Source of the DNA: Tenrec ecaudatus
Lineage: Eukaryota > Chordata > Mammalia > Afrosoricida > Tenrecidae
NCBI RefSeq assembly: GCF_050624435.1
Contig: NC_134534.1
Location: forward strand, 62,457,501 to 62,521,500
Direction of reading: 5' to 3'
Length of the DNA stretch: 64,000 nt
The notes under the pieces are model-generated. The model did not search any database. It was not told the DNA's origin and saw nothing but the letters and a program-made list of their open reading frames with translations. The translations under genes and the position numbers were made by a program. Every line of letters begins with the position of its first letter. Positions within the stretch are counted from its first letter, which is position 1. Below are positions 57,771 to 64,000 of this stretch, in pieces.

Positions 57771-58249
57771 TAGGCCCTGGGGCCCTGGGTGACTGAAGGA
57801 GGGGCTTGAGCTTGCAGGCAGAATCCTTGCCTAGTCTTGTGGAAGGAGGGGAAACGTGGGAGAAGGGTACAGCTCCCCCCCTGGAAAGTTGCCATATGGT
57901 GGTCAGGCCTGACCTTCGGTAGGTCTACACAATAGTCCAATTTCTGGGAGACCCGGCCAGGGGGTGGGGGTGGCACTGATGAGTGTTGACGGAGGAGCAC
58001 AAAGGTTGCACAGTCAGCAGGATGTCCCTTGTATAAGGAGCCAGGTCTCGGCCTTCAAACAAAGCACAAGCGCAACAGGACCACCTCCCAGGCAGGGTGG
58101 GTCCCTCGAGTCCTTTGGGGAATTTTACACTCACCAGAACACTGCCCCTTGACCTTCTGGATACCAGACTCACTGGAGCTCTCGTATGGGCTGGTTACCT
58201 GGGTGCATCTTGAAGCCTCTCTAAACTGTTAAGGGAGAATTTCCCCATG
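57771..58249. other. GC-rich stretch, possible L1 5' region
   Basis: GC-rich sequence between the LTR-like fragment and the old plus-strand L1. Its composition resembles the L1 5' UTR at 29161-30035, and its place next to the ORF1 start on the minus strand fits an L1 5' UTR. No base-level match was seen by eye. Confidence 0.4.
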
Positions 58250-59305
58250 ATCATGTCAGAACACAAAATAGCTATGTAGAAAGTCTATGAATGGAATGTA
58301 AAATTGATTCCAATAGGAAATCACTTTGACACATGATAATCAATTTTTCTAATTTGAACGATAAGGAAACAATTTCTGAAGCTGTATGGCCAAAAAGAAC
58401 ATACAAACAAGGGCCAATTCATCAGGATACGTTCAGATTTTTCCACTGAAATAATTTCGGCAATAAGGCTATGGCATGATATATTCGAAATACTGAACAA
58501 GAAAAAAACTTGCCCACTAAGAATCCTATATACAGCATAATTATTTCTCAAGTATGAGAGCAATACAATCATTTACAGGCAAGGAAAATCTAAAGGAATT
58601 TATAAAAATGTGACTATTTTTACAAAGTATTAAAAATACCATGAATAAAAAATCTATAACAATAACAATAACCTAGAATATTAGAAAATAAATTATTATG
58701 GGGACATCATTCTACTGAAGTAATACTTAAAGTGAAACAGAACTAAACAAGTTTAAATATAGCATTGTACACAAGCCAAAAATAAATAAATAAAAAATAA
58801 ATAAGAGCAGGGGGATCAGAGCATGCAATACATACTTAAAGAGAGGACACAAATCATTCACAAAATACAACAAATTGTTTTCAAATTAGAAAAAAAGACA
58901 AGGTACAAAGGAAAACAATGAAAACTTCAACAAAATAAATAAGATGAAAACCATATAAGCAAGATAAATAATAAAATAAAAACAAAAGAGCAAAACATAA
59001 GAGTAATAGGAAGACAAATAAATAGCAACAGGACCACAACTTGAAAAATCATCATGACTACTAAAACAGTAATACCATTTTATATATCTAGATCTAGATA
59101 TATACATATAGATATATATCCCAAACATATTATAAGCTCTCGCACTCACTCCTGCTCTCTCATCTCCCATCTCCATGTGTACCACCACAAGGAGCTGAAG
59201 TGAGCATGCTACTATGAAATGTGTGTGACTTCTTTATTTTACTCTCTCTGCCTCCCATCTGTATATAACTTTACTATAATTTTTATATATCTTAACACTA
59301 CAATT
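58250..59305 (+). pseudogene. Old L1, ORF1 C-terminal part and following
   Basis: Plus-strand text at about 58440-58590 encodes a decayed ORF1 CTD: 'gcatgatatattcgaaatac' is followed by 'actaagaatcctatatacag' for the R-I-L-Y-x-A motif. The sequence after 58700 is A-rich and has no clear frame. This is the left end of an old L1 that resumes at 60815. Confidence 0.7.
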
Positions 59306-60655
59306 GCACCTACTGAACCAGTGATTAGTTGTGGGGGCCTGGCTTCCCCACAGAGGACCATATAACCAGCCCCACTCTGAGACACGACATCCCTCACGGA
59401 CTCATGTCCCTACAGGTGACAACACTGGAAACTCAGTGTGGGAATGGCACCTGATCTCACCCCACCCACCAAGGCAAAACACTAAGGGCATGCAACAGAA
59501 CCGCAATGGTTGCAGAACAAGGAAATTCTGAGGGAATACCAAAAATAGACTTTAGAGCTAGGGTGTGGAACCTCATCAGACTGAACTGGAAAACACTCCT
59601 GAAGTGTGGTGTGGCTGCAAGAAATTGGAAGGAAAGTTTAGATGCTAATTTAAATACGTATCATTGGAGTGAAACATGAATATGTGAACAACGAAATATA
59701 TTCAAGCATATTGGAACAAAATTCTACAAAGAAGTAGAATGGAAATAAGCAGTAAAGGGCCAGGTGAAAAAGTACTTCTTAAATGCATGAGGGAAGTCTT
59801 AAAAAATCAGTACCTAAAATCCACTTTGTGCGGGGCTGGCCCCAATCCCAACTACATGGAAACTCCCACCCCACCACCACCAATAAACTCACTTCAGAAG
59901 ATAGCACTAAAGCTACAGCCCAGGGAGAGGGGTGTGTCTGATCAGAAAACACAGGAGCAAATGAAGAGGGACACAGAGAGAGTGGAACACATCCAGGCCC
60001 AACAGACCCTGAGAATGATAGCCCAGCTCAGAGAAGCCAGTGCACAGAGAGGACCAAAGGGCCAGGCCCACCATGAGACATGACATCCCTTACTGACCCA
60101 TAACACTACTGGAGACACAGTGTGGGAATTGTACCCAATCTGACCCCACCACTACTGGACAAAACACTAGTGTGCAGCAGAGCAGCAAGTGGAGTGAAGG
60201 AATGAAGTCCTGGGAAATACCAAAAATAGACTTTGTGGCCAGGGCATAACACCCATCAGACTTGACCAGAAAACACTCCTAAAGGATCACTGAAGACAAA
60301 ATGGGTATATAAGCAAATGTGGTGAAGAAAGTTGGTGGTGTCCAGCTTTCGATGGGGTCTTAAATACTTGAAGATAAACAAGTGGCCATCAACTGAGAAA
60401 CAAAAAAAACTCACATGGAAGAAGCACACCAGCCTGTCGTCATGAAATGTTGACGGGATTAAGTATTAGGTATAAAAAAAAACAGAACAAAATATCATGT
60501 CAATGTGAATGAGGGGGAATGCAGAGTGGAGACCCAAAGTCCATCTGTAAACAATTGGACATCCCCTTACAGAAGGGTCACAAGGAAGACACAAACCAGT
60601 GAGGGTGCAGTTCAGCACCAACAAAACATAAACTTTCAAACAAATCATCAGATAC
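59306..60655 (+). mobile_element. L1 3' UTR inserted in old L1
   Basis: A younger L1 3' UTR in plus orientation. The 'gagacacgacatccctcacg' segment and its surroundings (about 59340-59600) recur at about 60065-60290 ('gagacatgacatcccttact', 'taccaaaaatagacttt'), a direct repeat about 700 bp apart. The module near 60300-60440 follows. Then comes the 'tgaatgagggggaatgcaga' segment also seen at 690. Confidence 0.75.
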
Positions 60656-60698
60656 TAGAAAAAAAGAAATAACAAAAGTTGAGGCAGAAATAAGTACC

Positions 60699-60807
60699 TA
60701 TATACTACAGTATAAGTCGACCTGAATATCAACATAGCCACCAAATTTTACCACAGAAACTGCATTAAAAATGTGTTGCAAAATTCGACTTGTACATGAG
60801 TATATAT
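60699..60807. mobile_element. Palindromic MITE-like element
   Basis: About 109 bp with inverted ends. The left end TATACTACAGTATAAGTCGA pairs with the right end, which on the minus strand reads TATACTCATGTACAAGTCGA, 15 of 20 identical. The centre is 'gaaactgcattaaaaatgtg'. Ends of this kind belong to non-autonomous DNA transposons. Confidence 0.75.
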
Positions 60808-60814
60808 GGTAAAA

Positions 60815-61176
60815 TTAGAAAAATTTTAAATTATAGAAAAATTAAAGAGACAAGAAGCTAGTTCTTTGAAAAGAGTAATACAATTGATGAACCACTGGCA
60901 AACCTAAAAAAGGAAAAGAATGAGAAAAATTCTACAAAAATGTGAAATTAATTATAACAGAATCCAATGAGATAAAAATATAAAGCACAGTAGTATGAGA
61001 AACAGTATTCCAATAAATTTGACAATCTAGAAGAAATAGATACATGTCTAGAAATACATTATTTACCTAATTTATCACAGAATGATGTAGACAATGTCAA
61101 TAAGTCTAACATGGCAAGAAATAGGTCTAGTCATAAAGCAAAAACAACATCAACAATTTCCCAACATCACAAAGTG
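60815..61176 (+). pseudogene. Old L1, ORF2 fragment
   Basis: A-rich L1 ORF2 text with the order 'agaagctagttctttgaaaa' and 'attgatgaaccactggcaaa' (the SSLKR / I-D-E-P-L-A motif region after the endonuclease). It is broken by stops. An LTR-like element cuts it at 61177. Confidence 0.72.
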
Positions 61177-61688
61177 TGTGGTAGTTACATAATCTGGTGT
61201 CAACTTGAGACTATTAAGAATGAAGGGGTGGAGTTTAGCCTGTCAATTGGGTCACAGCTTGATGACCTCATTTGGAGGTGCTGTGGATATTAATAGCTCA
61301 CTGGAGGGCAGATACACTCCCTGTGAGACATTCCTGTTGACAAACCACATGGAACTACACTGATAGAGCCAGAGCCGTGAAGCTGAAGAAGCCATGAGGA
61401 GACCCCTGCCAGCACTGAGATGATTCTACCACCAGTGGATCCACAAGACTTTCCACCCACTGGCCTGCAATCTTTCTGCATTCTGCATCATTGCATGTGT
61501 TGTGTGTGTCTGAAGAGTAATTTACAGACTACTATTGGATATGTGGCCTAATATTAAACTTATGGATTCAATCTGGACTGGGCTGGGGTGCTTTCTCTCA
61601 ACGTGAAATTACTCTTTATATAAAGCTTTTTCTTTTACAAATATGAGTGTGTATGAATTTGTTGCTCTAGTCAACCCAGATTAACACC
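61177..61688 (-). mobile_element. LTR-like family A, reverse
   Basis: Full-length reversed copy: TGTGGTAGTTACATAATCTG at the left, 'ctctagtcaacccagattaa' at the right. It matches 24729-25186 along its length. Flanking aagtg and ccgtg agree at three positions, so a duplication is possible but not clean. It is inserted in old L1 ORF2. Confidence 0.85.
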
Positions 61689-62269
61689 GTGTTTCTGGAT
61701 AAGCGAACTAGGTATTGTGAAAATGTCAATATTACCAAAATTATTTTAAAAATTCAATGCAATTCTGATCCAGATCCCAATGCAACTTTTCAAAGAAATA
61801 GGAAGACTAATTATCAACTTTATATAGAAAGGAAGGAAGCCTAGGAAAGTAAAACACTATTTAAAACTAAAAACAAAGTAGAGACCTTAAAATTTTGACC
61901 TCCTACACAGCCACTGTAATAAAAACATTCTGGTGCTGGGATAATGATAGATATGAAGACGAATGGATTAGAATTTAAATCCCCCCAAAACAACCAAGTA
62001 CCTAGGGACAACTACTTTTTGATAAAGAACTAAAAGTCATTAAATGGATGAGACAGCCTTTTCAACAAATGGCGCTGTAAAAATTGGTTCTTCCCCTGCA
62101 AAAGAATGAAATAAGACTCATACCCCAGACCCTGTGAAAAAAATCAAACTTCAGATCGATTGAGGACCTAAATATAAATCACACAATTATTAAGACCATC
62201 AATGAAATAGGATCAAACTTAAGGACCCTAGTACAAAGCATAAACACACTACCCAACGGTGTAAGACTG
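61689..62269 (+). pseudogene. Old L1, ORF2 C-terminal half
   Basis: L1 ORF2 text continues: 'aaatgtcaatattaccaaaa', 'ttcaatgcaattctgatcca', 'aatggcgctgtaaaaattgg' and 'aataagactcataccccaga'. These are the well-known ORF2 C-terminal words in decayed form. There is no open frame. The reverse-transcriptase part between 61176 and here is largely missing. Confidence 0.82.
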
Positions 62270-62689
62270 GGTACAAAGTCTTGTGGATTCAATGGCAGTG
62301 GTAGCATCACAGGGCTCTGGCAGCTCCCAGCATGGCTCTTCAACAGAAAGGCGAGATGTCAAGGCATCAAAGCAGAGGCCAGTTGCGCAGCAGCTTAGAA
62401 AGCATGTCATTATAGAACCTCAAGGCTTAGCATTGTACGCTACAGTGACATGATCCACCAATATCCACTGGTTGGCTCAACCCACTGGTATCACAGAGCA
62501 GTTAACTTAGAAAGCAGAGGGCTGGTCCTATCACCAGGAAGAAAGAGAAAGGGACTGGCCCCGAAGAGCCATTTATCTTTGTTATGCCTCCAAAAGAGGT
62601 TATTAAGGGGCGACTTGATTGGCAGGCTAAATTCCTCCCACATGTTCATATGGGCGTCATGTTGGCACAAAAACCTAACATAATGAAAA
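62270..62689 (+). mobile_element. LTR-like family F, 3' part
   Basis: Matches the right part of 43523-44175 ('cagcagcttagaaagcatgt', 'ttatagaacctcaaggc', 'gatccaccaatatccactgg', 'tgattggcaggctaaattcc') and ends CCTAACA. It is inserted in the old L1 ORF2. Confidence 0.82.
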
Positions 62690-63655
62690 CCAACAAAATA
62701 GAAAAGATTCACATTACAGAAGACAGTAAGACTTACTAAAAATATGACATGAATGCACAACAAAAGACTTCACCAAAAGAGTGAACAGAAGACCCACGGA
62801 TTGGAGAAAAATATTCAGTAATAATATATGAGATAAAGTGCTAATATCTAAAATCTAGAGACAACTACAACATCTTAGCAAGAAAATCACAAATAATCCA
62901 GTAAAATTGGGCACAATGCATGCATATACCATTTACCAAAGATGATATATAGGCAGCCAAACACCAGAAGAAGAAATGTTCTTGATGATTAGCAATAAGG
63001 GAAATACAAATTACAACAATGATATCACTTCCCACCAATACTTTTGGCAAAATTCAATAAAGCAGAAAATAACATGCTCCCAAGAAAGTTGAGAGAGATA
63101 GAAATGCTTTTCCATTGCTGGTAGGATTGCAGAATTGTACAACCATCATGGAAATAAATGAAAATCCCACTACCTTATGATCCAGCAATCTCTCTACAGG
63201 ATAGATACCCTAAGGAAATTAAGAATACCACACGAACAGACATATGTACATTTTATTGCAGCAATTTCCACAATACCAAAAACATGGAAACAACCAAAAA
63301 CTCCACTACAGAAAAATGATAAACAAATTTTGCTACATTTATGCTATGGAATCTTACATAGTAACAAAAACAAGGATAACTCTCTTAAACATTGCTATAC
63401 ATGGACAAAAACAGAGAATATTATGTTTATTAAACTCAGTCAATCTTATGAAGATACATATTTAATATCACCAGTGTTATAAGCAAAAACAAAGAAGAAC
63501 TGTGGTTTATATATCAAAAGACAAGACTGATGGCTACTGAGAGACGAAGAATGGGATGGGGCAAAGGGACAAGAAAAGGATGACATTTGGGGGATTAAAA
63601 AGTGGAGGGTTTAGTGGGAATAAATAAATAAAATTCAAATGGCTCCTTAAAAAAA
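62690..63655 (+). pseudogene. Old L1, ORF2 end and 3' UTR
   Basis: Continuation of the old plus-strand L1: 'gagataaagtgctaatatct', 'ccttatgatccagcaatctc', 'atggaaacaaccaaaaactc', 'ggaatcttacatagtaac'. These are the last ORF2 words. Next comes a 3' UTR with 'gatggctactgagagacgaa', 'gggataaataaataaa' and a short A-run near 63650. It gives no intact protein. Confidence 0.85.
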
Positions 63656-64000
63656 ATCCCTTCCAGATTCCTCACCCCTCAGATCTAAATACTGGTCTGA
63701 GGGGCTAAAGAGGAAGAAAGGTAAAACTGAAGTGAACTTGGTGTCTTCGATGACATACAAGTTCACTGCAAAAAAAAAATTAAGTTTTCATAATTTCAAC
63801 TCCCTATATACTCTATCATAGTCATAGATATATTTTACACATAGGTAATACACATACACAAATTTGGGATTCTCTTATTTGCATTATTTACTTAGCAATT
63901 TTAGAGTCTTCTCACATATTTTCTCCTTTAGGTGAATTTCCTAGCAATTGTCCTTAATTCTTTAATGCCAAACGACCACAATTCCCAAAGTCGGGGTCAT
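63656..64000. other. Unassigned sequence
   Basis: No gene or family recognised at the right edge. Confidence 0.35.

Overview
The window is mammalian nuclear DNA made almost entirely of transposable elements. I find no host protein-coding gene, no functional RNA gene and no CRISPR array. The repeat content points to an afrotherian. There are at least nine AfroSINE-type short interspersed elements, about five BovB/RTE-type LINE copies whose 3' tail matches the AfroSINE tail, and L1 copies with a long, characteristic 3' untranslated region. A SPIN-type hAT element with a perfect 8-bp target duplication lies at 15186-15358. SPIN elements were described in tenrec among few mammals, so a tenrec (possibly Echinops) is my best guess. 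The species is an inference, not something the sequence states.

Layout. 1-1360: plus-strand L1 3' UTR, then an RTE 3' end (1373-1822), an L2-like scrap and an AfroSINE. 2317-3950: no recognisable element. 3955-14712: one RTE copy with its 5' end, broken first by an L1 3' UTR (5364-6359) and then by a complete-length but defective class I (gammaretrovirus-like) provirus on the minus strand (6709-14000). 14713-15600: the SPIN copy. 15599-18540: the longest RTE copy, minus strand. 18541-23199: AT-rich sequence with an AfroSINE, a mariner deletion derivative (20251-21153) and a three-unit minisatellite. 23200-26700: two solo LTR-like elements, both with 5-bp target duplications. 26704-30035: an L1 with 5' UTR, ORF1 and a stub of ORF2 joined to the 3' UTR, lacking reverse transcriptase. 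31765-38031: RTE copies, LTR fragments and AfroSINEs. 38354-44175: more LTR-like repeats and a second, longer mariner pseudogene (41409-42741). 45040-50200: mostly unassigned sequence. 50203-53056: AfroSINEs and LTR-like repeats. 53463-58235: an older minus-strand L1 holding an RTE insertion and an LTR fragment. 58250-63655: an old plus-strand L1 holding a younger L1 3' UTR, a palindromic MITE and two LTR-like repeats.

The provirus is the only place where several gene remnants once acted together. From 5' to 3' on the minus strand it has a 5' LTR, a tRNA-primer site, gag, a pol with its N-terminal third missing, env and a 3' LTR. The reverse-transcriptase palm block (about 11412-11798) lies on the opposite strand to the rest of the provirus, and its YVDD catalytic site is broken by a one-base deletion. 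Every open reading frame is interrupted, so the provirus is a fossil.

All identifications come from reading motifs and comparing copies within the window by eye. Edges of old repeats are good to about 10-30 bases unless a target duplication is cited.
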